NCBI GenBank assembly: GCA_902363445.1
Contig: CABJAB010000001.1
Location: forward strand, 186,001-250,000
Direction: 5' to 3'
DNA from: Lachnospiraceae bacterium
GTDB taxonomy: Bacteria; Bacillota; Clostridia; Lachnospirales; Lachnospiraceae
Length of the DNA stretch: 64,000 nt
Shown: positions 53,385-62,783 of the stretch, in pieces
Layout of the letters: each line of letters begins with the position of its first letter
How positions within the stretch are numbered: the stretch's first letter is position 1
The notes under the pieces: model-generated
What the model was told of the DNA's origin: nothing
Seen by the model: the letters and a program-made list of their open reading frames with translations, nothing else
Database searches by the model: none
Made by a program: the position numbers and the translations under genes

Positions 53385-54173
53385 TTATTTCCTGGAATCC
53401 TGATATGCTTTCCTGAGGTTCGACAGAGCCGTCATAGAGCCGTCGATCATATAGGCAGGCTCGCTGCCCACAGATATCATGCTCACGCCTTTATCAATCC
53501 ACATTTTTACGGATTCATAATCATACGCTCCGATGGACACGCCGATATGACGGCCTGCCTCCTTCACCTTGTCGAACACGTAATCGATCTTCTCCATCAC
53601 CTCCGGATGCTTGAAATCCGGAAGATGCCCGAACGCTCCTGAGAAATCACAGGGGCCCAGGATGAACATATCCACATCCGTATTCGCCAGCAGATCGTCT
53701 ATGTTCTCATATGCTGCCTTTGTCTCGATCTGGATCAGCTTCCACACCTTGTCGTTGACCGTGTTCACATACTCATCCACACTGTCGATCCCATAGCGCA
53801 CCGCTGCCCTCGGGCTGAACCCGCGGATCCCCCTCGGCGGATAGCAGCATGACTGGATCGCCAGCTCCACATCCTCCTTCGTGAAGATCATCGGGAAGAT
53901 GATCCCCGTGGGGCCCATCTCCAGGATCGGCTTCACCTGGGCCGGATCCAAGATCGGCACCCGGACAAAGGTCGCCAGCTGCGGGCCTACCGCCCTGGCC
54001 GCCAAAAGGATATCGCACACATCATGCTTGGTGATCTGGGTATGCTCCATGTCGATCCAGAAATAGTCATAGCCGCAGTGGCCGAGGATCTCTGCGTTGT
54101 GCATGTCCGCGTTGGTGATATGGGTGCCGAACAGCACCTCTCCGTCGGCAATCTTCTGTTTCCATCTGTCCAC
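53385..54173 (-). CDS. HpcH/HpaI family aldolase (2-keto-3-deoxy acid aldolase-like)
   Basis: 262-residue class II pyruvate aldolase, related to GarL, RhmA and HpaI, which split 2-keto-3-deoxy sugar acids into pyruvate plus an aldehyde. Metal and substrate residues appear in FWIDMEHTQ, FVRVP, IQIETKAA (Glu) and ILGPCDFSGAFG (Asp). Last gene of the sugar-acid operon, 37 bases after the iron alcohol dehydrogenase, which could reduce the aldehyde released. Exact substrate is not known. Confidence 0.9.
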   Translation of the reverse strand: MDRWKQKIADGEVLFGTHITNADMHNAEILGHCGYDYFWIDMEHTQITKHDVCDILLAARAVGPQLATFVRVPILDPAQVKPILEMGPTGIIFPMIFTKEDVELAIQSCCYPPRGIRGFSPRAAVRYGIDSVDEYVNTVNDKVWKLIQIETKAAYENIDDLLANTDVDMFILGPCDFSGAFGHLPDFKHPEVMEKIDYVFDKVKEAGRHIGVSIGAYDYESVKMWIDKGVSMISVGSEPAYMIDGSMTALSNLRKAYQDSRK

Positions 54174-54210
54174 GATATTTTTCCTCCACTTTTATGGCGT
54201 CTGTCCGCCG

Positions 54211-55380
54211 CTACCGGTAGGATTCCTGCAAAATCCGGACGCAGGCATCCTCGTCAATCTCACAGGGATCGCCTTCAAAAAGGCCTCCCATCGTATCTCT
54301 CGCATTTTTAGCCAGGGTCCGGAACTCGTCTTCCCGGATACCAAAATCTGACATCTTTAAATCATCTGCTCCACAGGCCTTTAGAAGCTCCTCCAGAGCA
54401 AGAACAAAATCCATGGGCTCCTTTGCGTCCGTTTTCCCCAAAGCTTTCGCCATGTTCACCAGCTTTTCATCGCAGGAATGGCTGTTCACCAAATAGGTGT
54501 AATACGCCCTGCAGATTAAAATAAGTCCTGCGCCATGGGGCAGGTCATGGTGGTATGCGCTCATGGCATGTTCCAGGGAATGCTCAGAAATGCAGCATGA
54601 CAGCGACTGAGAAAATCCGGCGAGAGTATTGGCAAGCGCCACGTCTGTCCTCGCCTCCAGATCACTTCCGTCTTCTACCGCCCTGGCCAGGCTTTTCCCG
54701 ATCAGCTCAATTCCCTTGATACAAAACATGTCGCTGATCACGCTGGCCGCCTTATGAAGATAACATTCCGTGCTGTGGAAAAGCGCATCAAATCCCTGAT
54801 AGATCGTAAACTTCTTCGGCACGGACAGCATCAGCTCCGGATCCACCACAGACAGCGTCGGAAATGTCCAGTCGCAGCCAAAACCAATCTTCTCGTTGGT
54901 CTCTTCCTTCGTATTCACCGTCCAGGGGTCCGTCTCCGTTCCGGTCCCGGCAGTGGTGGTGATCGCCACGATGGGAAGAGGCCGGTTGGGAATCGGCATC
55001 CCTTTTCCGCTTCCGCCGTTTACGTAATCCCAATAGTCCCCGGGGTTCACCGCCATGATCGCTATGGCCTTGGAAGCGTCGATGCTGCTTCCGCCGCCCA
55101 GGCCGATCACAAAGTCACAGCCGTTCTGGCGGGCGCACTCTGCGCCCTCCATCACGTGCCGTTTTACGGGGTTCGGCAAGATCTTATCAAACACTGTGTA
55201 TTCCACGCCCGCCAGGCGCAGCTGTTCTTCCAGCCGGTCCAGATACCCATTGTCTTTTACAGATTTTCCACAGGTAACTACGATCAGGGCTTTCTTCCCC
55301 GGCAGCTCCTGTTCATGGAGACTGTTCAGGGTCCCGCATCCAAATACCAGCTTCGTAGGAACAAAATAATCAAACTTCAT
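54211..55380 (-). CDS. Iron-containing alcohol dehydrogenase
   Basis: 389 residues. NAD-binding GGGSSIDASKAIAIM (about 95-110), ITTTAGTGTETDPWTV, and the metal ligands in the HSTECYLHK, SEHSLEHAMSAYHHDLPHGAGL region (conserved His and Asp). ATG 55380 lies inside the last codons of the upstream gene, overlapping it by 11 bases, so translation is coupled. It probably interconverts an aldehyde with an alcohol, for example lactaldehyde or glycolaldehyde made by the aldolase; inference. Confidence 0.92.
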   Translation of the reverse strand: MKFDYFVPTKLVFGCGTLNSLHEQELPGKKALIVVTCGKSVKDNGYLDRLEEQLRLAGVEYTVFDKILPNPVKRHVMEGAECARQNGCDFVIGLGGGSSIDASKAIAIMAVNPGDYWDYVNGGSGKGMPIPNRPLPIVAITTTAGTGTETDPWTVNTKEETNEKIGFGCDWTFPTLSVVDPELMLSVPKKFTIYQGFDALFHSTECYLHKAASVISDMFCIKGIELIGKSLARAVEDGSDLEARTDVALANTLAGFSQSLSCCISEHSLEHAMSAYHHDLPHGAGLILICRAYYTYLVNSHSCDEKLVNMAKALGKTDAKEPMDFVLALEELLKACGADDLKMSDFGIREDEFRTLAKNARDTMGGLFEGDPCEIDEDACVRILQESYR

Positions 55381-56395
55381 GCAAACGGACCTTTCTGCCC
55401 ATTTCTTCAGCCAGCGCATTCAGATCATCCACGATCTCGGGAATGATATCTGCCGCTTCCTGTGATTCTGCATAGCATTTTTCTTCAATCTCGCCAGGCA
55501 TAAAGATGCCGGTCGAATTCGCTGACTTTTTACAGGACTTAAACTCTGCCACGCGGGCATCCACTCTGTTCAGGAACTGTTCTGTATCGCCAAATGCTTT
55601 TGTATCGATCGCGATAAAGGTATGAGCCGGTCCCATCTGGTCCGGGTTCGCCCGTACGCCGGTGCCTCCGCCGATCAGCAGGCCGCTGATGACATCCACC
55701 ATCAGGGAAAGGCCGAAGCCCTTGTAGCCGCCCAGTGGCATTACGGAATACACCTTTTCAATATCCGTGGTAGGCATGCCCTCTGCATCCAGCGCCCATC
55801 CAGCGGGCACTTCCTTGCAGCCCTGGCGCTTCATGTTGGCGATCTTTCCGAACGCCACTACACTCTGTGCCATATCCAGGGTGATCGGAGGAACATTTTT
55901 CGTAGGAACAGAAATAGCCAGAGGGTTATTTCCGATCATTTTCTCCGCGCCGCCCCAAGGCGCCATGGTAGGATCGCCCGTGGATGCGGCAATACCGATC
56001 ATCCCCTCTTTTTCAGCCAGCTGTGCATAATACGCGCCTGCTCCGAAGTGATTGCTGTTCTTTACGCCTACAAAACCAATGCCATATGTCCTTGCTTTTT
56101 CAATGGCCGCCTCCATGGCCGTATGGCCCAGGACCTGGCCGCAGCAGCGGTTTCCGTCCCATACTGCGATCACCGGATTGTCCGCCTCAACTTTGTAATC
56201 AAGCTTTTTCGGCATCACGCCCGTCTGCATCAGGTTCACGTAACGCTTCAGGCTCATCACTCCATGTGATTTAACCCCCCTCTGGTCAGCCTCCAGAAGC
56301 GTTTCCGTCAGAATTTCTGCTTCATTCTTCGGCATGCCTGTCTCTGTCAAAATGTCAATGCAGAACTCTCTTAATTCCGCTACTTTGATTCTCAT
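55370..56395 (-). CDS. Malate/L-lactate dehydrogenase family (Ldh_2) oxidoreductase, copy 1
   Basis: 341 residues of the MDH2/LDH2 family that uses NAD(P)H to reduce 2-keto acids. Hallmarks are SHGVMSLKRYV, GHTAMEAAIEKA, VKNSNHFGAGAYYAQLA (catalytic His), GNNPLAISVPT and MPLGGYKGFGLSLMVDV. ATG 56395 is nine bases after CGGAGG; upstream open codons are not family-like. It is one of three adjacent paralogues. Confidence 0.92.
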   Translation of the reverse strand: MRIKVAELREFCIDILTETGMPKNEAEILTETLLEADQRGVKSHGVMSLKRYVNLMQTGVMPKKLDYKVEADNPVIAVWDGNRCCGQVLGHTAMEAAIEKARTYGIGFVGVKNSNHFGAGAYYAQLAEKEGMIGIAASTGDPTMAPWGGAEKMIGNNPLAISVPTKNVPPITLDMAQSVVAFGKIANMKRQGCKEVPAGWALDAEGMPTTDIEKVYSVMPLGGYKGFGLSLMVDVISGLLIGGGTGVRANPDQMGPAHTFIAIDTKAFGDTEQFLNRVDARVAEFKSCKKSANSTGIFMPGEIEEKCYAESQEAADIIPEIVDDLNALAEEMGRKVRLHEV

Positions 56396-56418
56396 GTTCT
56401 CATTCCTCCGTTTTATTA

Positions 56419-57519
56419 TCAATAACCGACAAACCTGTTTTCTTTTTTGGAAACCTCTAAACCTTCTGACCATTTACAGCCAAGCCCCTGAGCGATCTCG
56501 ATCAGCCCTTCCCAGGTGTTGTCCGCCAGCTCGATTCCCTCTGCCTTCCGCTTCGCAGCCATATTCTGCTCGAATTCACCGGGGAGCAGCACTTCCTTTA
56601 CGCCTTCTGCAGGCTTCGCGTTCTTTATGAACTGAGCATGTACCTCACACTGCTCTTCATATACATCCCGCCCATAGAATGCTTCCGGATTGAGGGCCAT
56701 CAGGTATACGCTGTTCTCCGCGTATCTCACGCCGCCGTTCTTCTCCCAGCTCCAGTAATCATCGTTGGCCAGGACCACAGAGAACATATCCGCCATAATT
56801 GCCAGTCCGGAGCCTTTTGCTCCGCTGATCTTTCCGCCCATGGGCATGATGGAGCCCTTAGGCTCTGCATAGAAGTCCAGAGGATTGGTGGTATCATTTC
56901 CGTATCCGTCCTTGATCCAGCCTTCCGGCACCTGTTTTCCGTTCTGCACATAGGCTCTCAGCTTGCCCTCAGCTACCACGGTAGTCGCGCAGTCCATTAC
57001 CAGCGGATCGTGTCCCTTTCTGGGGACCGCCCAAGAAATCGGATTGGTCCCCAGCTTCGGTTCCATGGCTCCCCAAGGCGCCATCGGCCCCACGGAATAT
57101 ACGCCTACGGTCCCAAAGGCAATCAGGCCTCTCCTGGCCAGCTCTTCCGTATAGGAGCCGAGACGGCCGATATGATTGGCGTTCAGGCTGAGAGCGCAGG
57201 CCATAAAGTTTTTCTTCGCCTTCTCCTCTACGATGTCCACCATCTTCCTCGCGCCGACCTGTCCAAAATTCTGCTTACAGTCCAGGATAGCTGTTACGGG
57301 AGTTTCTTTTACGATTTCCATCGAAACGCCGGGTTTGATCTGGCCGCTCTTCATCTCATCCAGATACTGGGGAATCCTGAGAACGCCGTGGGAATCCACT
57401 CCCATCATATTGGCCATAGCAAGCTCTTCCGCCACGATCTGCGCCTCTTCTCCGGGCACTCCCGCTTTCTCAAAAATCTCCCGTGCGCATACGATCAGTT
57501 TTTCAAATTCAACTTTCAT
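56419..57519 (-). CDS. Malate/L-lactate dehydrogenase family (Ldh_2) oxidoreductase, copy 2
   Basis: 366 residues, longest of the three copies. MGVDSHGVLRIPQYL, LNANHIGRLGSYTEELA (His), GTNPISWAVPRKGHDPLVMD, and MPMGGKISGAKGSGLAIMADMF are family blocks. It is more divergent from copies 1 and 3 than they are from YiaK-type enzymes, so the three probably have different 2-keto acid substrates. ATG 57519 lies behind AGGGGAGGGGC-like sequence (GGAGG at eight to nine bases). Confidence 0.92.
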   Translation of the reverse strand: MKVEFEKLIVCAREIFEKAGVPGEEAQIVAEELAMANMMGVDSHGVLRIPQYLDEMKSGQIKPGVSMEIVKETPVTAILDCKQNFGQVGARKMVDIVEEKAKKNFMACALSLNANHIGRLGSYTEELARRGLIAFGTVGVYSVGPMAPWGAMEPKLGTNPISWAVPRKGHDPLVMDCATTVVAEGKLRAYVQNGKQVPEGWIKDGYGNDTTNPLDFYAEPKGSIMPMGGKISGAKGSGLAIMADMFSVVLANDDYWSWEKNGGVRYAENSVYLMALNPEAFYGRDVYEEQCEVHAQFIKNAKPAEGVKEVLLPGEFEQNMAAKRKAEGIELADNTWEGLIEIAQGLGCKWSEGLEVSKKENRFVGY

Positions 57520-57545
57520 GGTACCTGCCCCTCCTTTACGGGTGT

Positions 57546-58553
57546 TTACAGAGACTGAATCTTCTCCCAGACTTCTTCCAGCACAGGGACTCCGTTCTTC
57601 ATATGATCTTCTCTCGTATTGATCTCGATCTCACCGGGATAGAAGATCTTTCCGCCTTCTCTCTCCGGAGTAGACGCTTTGATATCTTCCACGACCGTAT
57701 CGATGATGCTGTCGGTCAGGTCTTTAGTATTCATGCACTCGGGATCAATGGCGATCAGCACCTGGGAAAGCCCGACTTCCTCAGTATACTTCTTTCCGAT
57801 ATCCGTAACGGAATTGCGTCCGGACAATACAGCGGCCACCAGGTCAAGAGCGATAGACATGCCGGAGCCCTTCCAATATCCGATGGGCAGAACGCGGCGG
57901 GTCTTTTCAATCTCCGCGGGATCTGTGGTCACATTGCCTTCGCTGTCCCAGCCTCCGGGCACGGGCAGCTTCTCGCCCTTCATCCTGGCCAGCTCGATCT
58001 TTCCATATGCGAACTGGCTCATGGCCATATCCACTACAATGTGGCGTCCGTCAGATTTAGGGATGGAAATAATAAAGGGGTTATTTCCCACTTTAGGCTC
58101 CATGCCTCCCCACGCGGGCATATTGGGCATCGTATTGGTCCAGCACATTCCGATGCAGCCGTTGTCAGCCGCCTGCCAGCCGTAAGCTCCGCCTCTCATC
58201 CAGTGATTGGTGTTTCCAATGGCTACGATTCCGATTCCGTGTTCCTTAGCCAGCTCGCAGGCGCGGTCCATGGCCTTCCTCGCATTGGCGTTTCCAAGGC
58301 CCATATGGCCGTCCCAGCGTTCAAAGCCTCCGAATGCGCTCACGCACTCCGGAGTAGCCTTGCCGTCTACAACACCCTTGTCCAGATATTCGATCACTCT
58401 GGGGAAACGGTTCACACCGTGGGAATAAACGCCGTCGGCGCTGGTCTCCGCAAAGTTCAGGGCTGCCAAATGCGCGAGCTCCGGATCCACTTTACGGCTC
58501 AGTAAAATTCTTTCAAATGTATCGACTAATTCCTGAAATGATATTTTTAACAT
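57546..58553 (-). CDS. YiaK-like 2,3-diketogulonate reductase family (Ldh_2), copy 3
   Basis: 335 residues, most like E. coli YiaK/DlgD: SADGVYSHGVNRFPRVIEYL, NTNHWMRGGAYGWQAAD (catalytic His), NNPFIISIPKSDGRHIVVDMAMSQFA, and LPIGYWKGSGMSIALDLVAAVLSG. YiaK reduces 2,3-diketo-L-gulonate with NADH. ATG 58553 is five bases after GGAGG. Placed next to a YhcH/YiaL gene, as yiaK-yiaL in E. coli, which supports the assignment. Confidence 0.9.
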   Translation of the reverse strand: MLKISFQELVDTFERILLSRKVDPELAHLAALNFAETSADGVYSHGVNRFPRVIEYLDKGVVDGKATPECVSAFGGFERWDGHMGLGNANARKAMDRACELAKEHGIGIVAIGNTNHWMRGGAYGWQAADNGCIGMCWTNTMPNMPAWGGMEPKVGNNPFIISIPKSDGRHIVVDMAMSQFAYGKIELARMKGEKLPVPGGWDSEGNVTTDPAEIEKTRRVLPIGYWKGSGMSIALDLVAAVLSGRNSVTDIGKKYTEEVGLSQVLIAIDPECMNTKDLTDSIIDTVVEDIKASTPEREGGKIFYPGEIEINTREDHMKNGVPVLEEVWEKIQSL

Positions 58554-58593
58554 AATAACCTCCACTTTCTGAATCTGTTTATCTGAGATTCTG

Positions 58594-59049
58594 TCAAACT
58601 CTTACCTTTGCCACAATTTTTCTTACTTTCTCAGGCTGTCCCGCAGCACAGCGGGGCTTATGTGCCTCCTCCGGAGCCACTACAGCCATCTGGCCGTCGG
58701 TCAGATATGCAACGCTGCTGTCTTCCGGATCCTCATAAAACATTACGTCGCTGTTTTCATCATAAGGCTGTTTTACCTTAAGGCCTTCTGTGGAAATCAT
58801 TTTGAAGTATTCTTTTCCATGGATCATATACTGAATATCAAAGTATTTCTTATGACTTTCAAACTGAAGCTCTGATTCCGGTGAGGTTTCATATTCCTGC
58901 ACCATGGCGAACACGTCTTCGCCGTCGATCTCATATTTTCCAGCCGGCAGATCAGCCAGGTCTTTCCTTCTCAAAAATTCATATGCTTTCTCGAATTTCG
59001 CATCCAGGTATGCATACTTGTTCACTGAAAACGCATCATTGATAATCAC
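58594..59049 (-). CDS. YhcH/YjgK/YiaL family cupin-like protein
   Basis: 151 residues of the DUF386 family, a small cupin fold that includes E. coli YiaL and beta-galactosidase beta-subunit-like proteins. Visible are ESHKKYFDIQYMIHGKEYF (conserved His/Asp metal site), FYEDPEDSSVAYLTDGQMAVVAPEEAHKPRC, and a C-terminal VRKIVAKVRV. Family members aid anomer or enol conversions of sugar acids; role here unproven. Adjacent to the YiaK-like gene. Confidence 0.9.
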   Translation of the reverse strand: MIINDAFSVNKYAYLDAKFEKAYEFLRRKDLADLPAGKYEIDGEDVFAMVQEYETSPESELQFESHKKYFDIQYMIHGKEYFKMISTEGLKVKQPYDENSDVMFYEDPEDSSVAYLTDGQMAVVAPEEAHKPRCAAGQPEKVRKIVAKVRV

Positions 59050-59060
59050 AACTATCCCTC

Positions 59061-60020
59061 CTATTTGTTTACGATGTTTACAGGCTCGCCTTCCAGGAAA
59101 GCCTTCAGGTTATGTACCGCGATGTCCATGAGTCTCTTTCTGGACTCCCTGGGAGCCCACGAAATATGAGGCGTGATAAAACAGTTGGGAGCTGAAAGAA
59201 GCGGATTATCTCCTTTGATAGGCTCCGTAGAGACCACGTCCAGACCGGCGGCATAAACCTTTCCGGAGGCAAGTGCATCCGCCAGATCCTGCTCTTTGAC
59301 CAGAGCGCCTCTGGAATTGTTCAGGATGATCACTCCATCCTTCATCTTCGCTATGGTTTCCTTATTTATCATACCTTCCGTAGAAGGGAACAAGGGGCAG
59401 TGCAGCGCGATCACGTCGGATTCCGCCAAAAGCTCGGACAGTTCTGCGTACCGGCAGTCTCCCTTTTCAAAATCCGGGTTCCGGTATTCATCATAGGCCA
59501 GTACCTTCATGCCCATGGACTGGGCGATTCTGGCTGTCGTCCTGCCAATCCTTCCAAACCCGATGACCCCCATGGTCTTTCCCGCCAGCTCAATAAGCGG
59601 ATAATCCCAGAAACACCAGTCAGGATTATTTTCCCAACGCCCCCTGCGGACTTCCATGCTGTGGTGGCCGATATGATGGCAGATTTCCAAAAGAAGGGCT
59701 ATGGCAAACTGCCCGACCGCATCAGTCCCATAGGTGGGAATATTGCTGACCGCAATATCCCTCTTCCTGGCCGCCTCTGTATCTACTACGTTATAGCCGG
59801 CAGCCAGTACACCTATATACCTGATGTTCGGGCACTTCTCCATGGTCACGGAGGAAATAGGGGTCTTATTGGTGATGACGATTTCCGCATCCCCTATCCG
59901 TCCTGCTATCTCCTCTGCTTTCGTTCTGTTGTAAACCGTCAGCTCTCCGAGAGCCTCAAATCCTCCCCAGCTTAAATCTCCGGGATTCTCTGTATATCCG
60001 TCCAACACAACTATTTTCAT
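59061..60020 (-). CDS. D-isomer-specific 2-hydroxyacid dehydrogenase
   Basis: 319 residues of the glycerate/hydroxypyruvate/lactate dehydrogenase family. NAD motif GVIGFGRIGRTTARIA (about 150-165); catalytic Arg in NNSRGALV, Glu in VVSTEPI and His in TPHISWAPRESR. It likely reduces a 2-keto acid such as hydroxypyruvate, or oxidises a 2-hydroxy acid. Between the RraA-like and YhcH genes. Confidence 0.93.
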   Translation of the reverse strand: MKIVVLDGYTENPGDLSWGGFEALGELTVYNRTKAEEIAGRIGDAEIVITNKTPISSVTMEKCPNIRYIGVLAAGYNVVDTEAARKRDIAVSNIPTYGTDAVGQFAIALLLEICHHIGHHSMEVRRGRWENNPDWCFWDYPLIELAGKTMGVIGFGRIGRTTARIAQSMGMKVLAYDEYRNPDFEKGDCRYAELSELLAESDVIALHCPLFPSTEGMINKETIAKMKDGVIILNNSRGALVKEQDLADALASGKVYAAGLDVVSTEPIKGDNPLLSAPNCFITPHISWAPRESRKRLMDIAVHNLKAFLEGEPVNIVNK

Positions 60021-60044
60021 GGATTTGTCTCCTCTGTTTATGAG

Positions 60045-60758
60045 TTATTCATAGTTGTCGCTTAAAATCTTGGCCAGAGTTTCGGCATCATGGTTCTCTG
60101 CCAGAAGCTTCTGTTTCTTTGTTTCATAGGCCTGAAGACGCTCGCAGCGCTCCGCCACTTCATCCAGATACTCCGCGGGGAACTTCACCGCCCCGTTTTC
60201 GTCCATATGTACGATATCGCCGGGCGCCACTTCCATGCCGCAGATATCCACAGGTGTATTGATCGCGTGGATGCTGAACTCTCCATGTCCTGCGCAGACT
60301 CCTGTCAGCATATACTGCATCCCCATGGGGCGCACTTCATCCAGGTCTCTGGAGGGGCCGTCGGAGATCACGCCGATCACACCCAAGGACTTGAACGCGG
60401 TCATCATATTGCCGCCGCAAAGACCGTTCTTTTTCTTGATCTCTTCCGGCAGATCCTGCTTCATCGCAACGATCACCGGCTTCGGCATTTTTTCAATGGC
60501 TTTGTATAAGTCCACAAACCCTAAACGGCTGAATTTAGGATCCGGAAGGCCGAATGTGACAGTCACCACATGGCCGGCCAGCCTGCCGAGTTCCGGATAC
60601 ATGCATTTCAGGGTCTCGTCGGTATACCATTTGGTATTCCAGGGATGATAGAGGCCCAGGCAGTATTCCATGTCTCCCGGATAGGTCGCCACCACGTTGG
60701 TCACACTCGGCGTATCAAATTGTTTCAGTTTCTCAAGCACTTCTTGTTCATGTGTCAT
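60045..60758 (-). CDS. RraA family protein (aldolase/decarboxylase-like)
   Basis: 237 residues. The RraA/HMG-aldolase signature GGNMMTAFKSLGVIGVISDGPSRDLDEV (about 115-142) carries the metal and substrate Asp/Arg. Members include 4-hydroxy-4-methyl-2-oxoglutarate aldolase and oxaloacetate decarboxylase; RNase E regulation is limited to a subgroup. In this sugar-acid operon an aldolase or decarboxylase role is more likely than RNA control; inference. It directly follows the TRAP large permease gene. Confidence 0.88.
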   Translation of the reverse strand: MTHEQEVLEKLKQFDTPSVTNVVATYPGDMEYCLGLYHPWNTKWYTDETLKCMYPELGRLAGHVVTVTFGLPDPKFSRLGFVDLYKAIEKMPKPVIVAMKQDLPEEIKKKNGLCGGNMMTAFKSLGVIGVISDGPSRDLDEVRPMGMQYMLTGVCAGHGEFSIHAINTPVDICGMEVAPGDIVHMDENGAVKFPAEYLDEVAERCERLQAYETKKQKLLAENHDAETLAKILSDNYE

Positions 60759-60783
60759 GATATTTTATATCTCCTTTTAATGT

Positions 60784-62073
60784 TTATAATCCACCCAAGC
60801 CCATGGTGGAAGGAAGCCACGTACAGGTCCAGGGAATCATCGTCACGATAGCCAATGCGGCAAGGAGCACGATAAACCACGGTATCATAGCTTTCACCAG
60901 ACGGCCGAAGGAGATCTCTCCTACTTTGTTGATGGCGAACAGCACTACGCCGAAGGGCGGAGATACCACGCCAATCATCAGGTTCAGCACCATGATGATG
61001 CCAAGATGGATCGGGTTGATCCCAAATGCCACGGCTACCGGCAGGATGATGGGTGTCAGGATCGTGATAGCGGACACCGTCTCCATGAACATACCTACCA
61101 GCAGGAGCGCCAGGTTCAGGATCAGCAGGAACACGTACTTATTGCTGATGCTGTTCACGATGAACTCCATGACCGTCTGAGGGATCATGGCCTTCACCAG
61201 CACGTTCCCGAATAAAGTCGCCGCTGAGATCAGGATACAGATACCGATGGCATCCGCTACGGTCTCCTTCAGCACTTCTACAAATTCTCTGAAATTGATC
61301 TCCCGGTATACCAGGATACCCAGGACAGCCGCGTACACCACTACGATAGCGGCGGACTCTGTGGGTGTGAAGATACCGGTATAGATGCCTAACAGAATGA
61401 TAACAGGCGTCATACAGGGCAGGAATCCCTGCTTGCACGCGTGAAGAAGCTCCCGCTTGGTGCCCACGCGGTCTCTGGGATACTTTTTGATAAGGGCAAA
61501 TATGAATACCAAAGCCATCATGATCACGCCCATGATGATCCCCGGAATCACACCGGCTACGAACAGCGCGCCTATGGAGGTACCGGAAATGGTGCCGTAC
61601 ACTACGAGGGGCATACTGGGCGGGATGATCGGGCCCAAAGTCGAGGAAGCGGCCGTGACGGCGCAGGAGAAGTCCTTGTCGTATCCGGCATCCTTCATAG
61701 CCTTGATCTCGATGAGGCCCAGGCCGCTGGCATCCGCGATGGCCGTTCCGGACATCCCGGCGAAGATGAAGCTGGCCAGTATGTTCACATGGCCCAGGCC
61801 GCCGGGCATCCAGCCCACTATGGCCCTCGCGAATTTAAACAAGCGGTCGGTAACGCCGCATTTATTCATCAGTTTCCCGGCGAGCAGGAAAAGCGGCACC
61901 GCCAGAATTGTAAAGCTGTTGAGGCCCGCCATCATCTGCTGGCCGATCGTGATCCATTTCATACCCGTGCTGAACCGCATGATGAACAAGGCGGAAAAGC
62001 CCAGGGCATAGGTGACCGGCAGGCCGGCCAGGAAAAGAACCAATAAAAGTAACAATCCCCAAATCGGACTCAT
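60784..62073 (-). CDS. TRAP transporter large permease (DctM-like)
   Basis: 429-residue membrane subunit with about twelve hydrophobic segments. Family marks: ALGFSALFIMRFSTGMKWI, LTIL-like segments, SAITILTPIILPVAVAFGINPIHLGIIMVLNLMIGVVSPPFGVVLF split over the C-terminal half. Sodium-driven uptake of organic acids bound by the DctP-type protein at 62784. Overlaps nothing and starts three bases after the small permease. Confidence 0.95.
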   Translation of the reverse strand: MSPIWGLLLLLVLFLAGLPVTYALGFSALFIMRFSTGMKWITIGQQMMAGLNSFTILAVPLFLLAGKLMNKCGVTDRLFKFARAIVGWMPGGLGHVNILASFIFAGMSGTAIADASGLGLIEIKAMKDAGYDKDFSCAVTAASSTLGPIIPPSMPLVVYGTISGTSIGALFVAGVIPGIIMGVIMMALVFIFALIKKYPRDRVGTKRELLHACKQGFLPCMTPVIILLGIYTGIFTPTESAAIVVVYAAVLGILVYREINFREFVEVLKETVADAIGICILISAATLFGNVLVKAMIPQTVMEFIVNSISNKYVFLLILNLALLLVGMFMETVSAITILTPIILPVAVAFGINPIHLGIIMVLNLMIGVVSPPFGVVLFAINKVGEISFGRLVKAMIPWFIVLLAALAIVTMIPWTCTWLPSTMGLGGL

Positions 62074-62076
62074 GCT

Positions 62077-62649
62077 CTATTCCCCCTTCTTCTCAAGTTC
62101 ATGCTGTTTTTCAAACGCTTCTTTTGCGGCTTCCAGTTCCATGGCGTCCTTCTCATCCTGTGAGATATAGACAGCCTGGCCGGTCAGCAGGAATACACAG
62201 CGTATGATGTTGAAGATCACAGTGGCCACCAGGCCGACCGCCACGATGATATAGACCCAGCTGATATGCAGCCAGCGGTTGGACGCGGCGATGATGCCCT
62301 TCGCGTTCTCAATGTTCTTGATCAGGCTGTATACACAGATCCCCGCGAATACAGACATGGCGATATGAAAGACCGCCAGGACCACGTGCCGGACCTTCCC
62401 GGGCAGCTTGTCGAATAAAAAGGTCACGCATACGTCCGTCCCCCTCAGAGCAGCGATGGGCCACGCCAAGAATGCGAAGATCACATACGCATATCTTGCC
62501 AGCTCCTCGGTGCCTGTCATGGAGATGTTCAGTTTTCTTGCAATAACCTGGAACACTACAATAATGGTGATGATAACGAGTAAGATGCTGTCAATGGTAA
62601 TAACAGCTTTCTCTATGTTGTCCAGAATCTTGTTAAAGGTTTTCACCAT
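62077..62649 (-). CDS. TRAP transporter small permease (DctQ-like)
   Basis: 190 residues with four hydrophobic segments and the family WPIAALRGTDVCVTFLFDKLP block. ATG 62649 is behind GGGGG; 14 more upstream codons are open but lie in the leader. A strong hairpin precedes it. Confidence 0.93.
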   Translation of the reverse strand: MVKTFNKILDNIEKAVITIDSILLVIITIIVVFQVIARKLNISMTGTEELARYAYVIFAFLAWPIAALRGTDVCVTFLFDKLPGKVRHVVLAVFHIAMSVFAGICVYSLIKNIENAKGIIAASNRWLHISWVYIIVAVGLVATVIFNIIRCVFLLTGQAVYISQDEKDAMELEAAKEAFEKQHELEKKGE

Positions 62650-62680
62650 ATATCCCCCTTCCTTGATAAATGATGGAAAA

Positions 62681-62729
62681 GACACCCGCACACCTTATAT
62701 TCCCATTCGAATATAACCGGGCGGGTGTC
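62681..62729 (-). terminator. Attenuating hairpin between TRAP binding protein and permease genes
   Basis: Outer stem GACACCCGC with GCGGGTGTC (9 bp) and inner TTATATTC with GAATATAA (8 bp), followed on the minus strand by TTTTCC. It lies 55 bases past the binding-protein stop. A partial terminator here would yield more binding protein than permease. Confidence 0.75.
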
Positions 62730-62783
62730 TTCAAATGAAGTCAAGCAATATTACTTTTTACAATGGCTTCAAAATATGATTTC

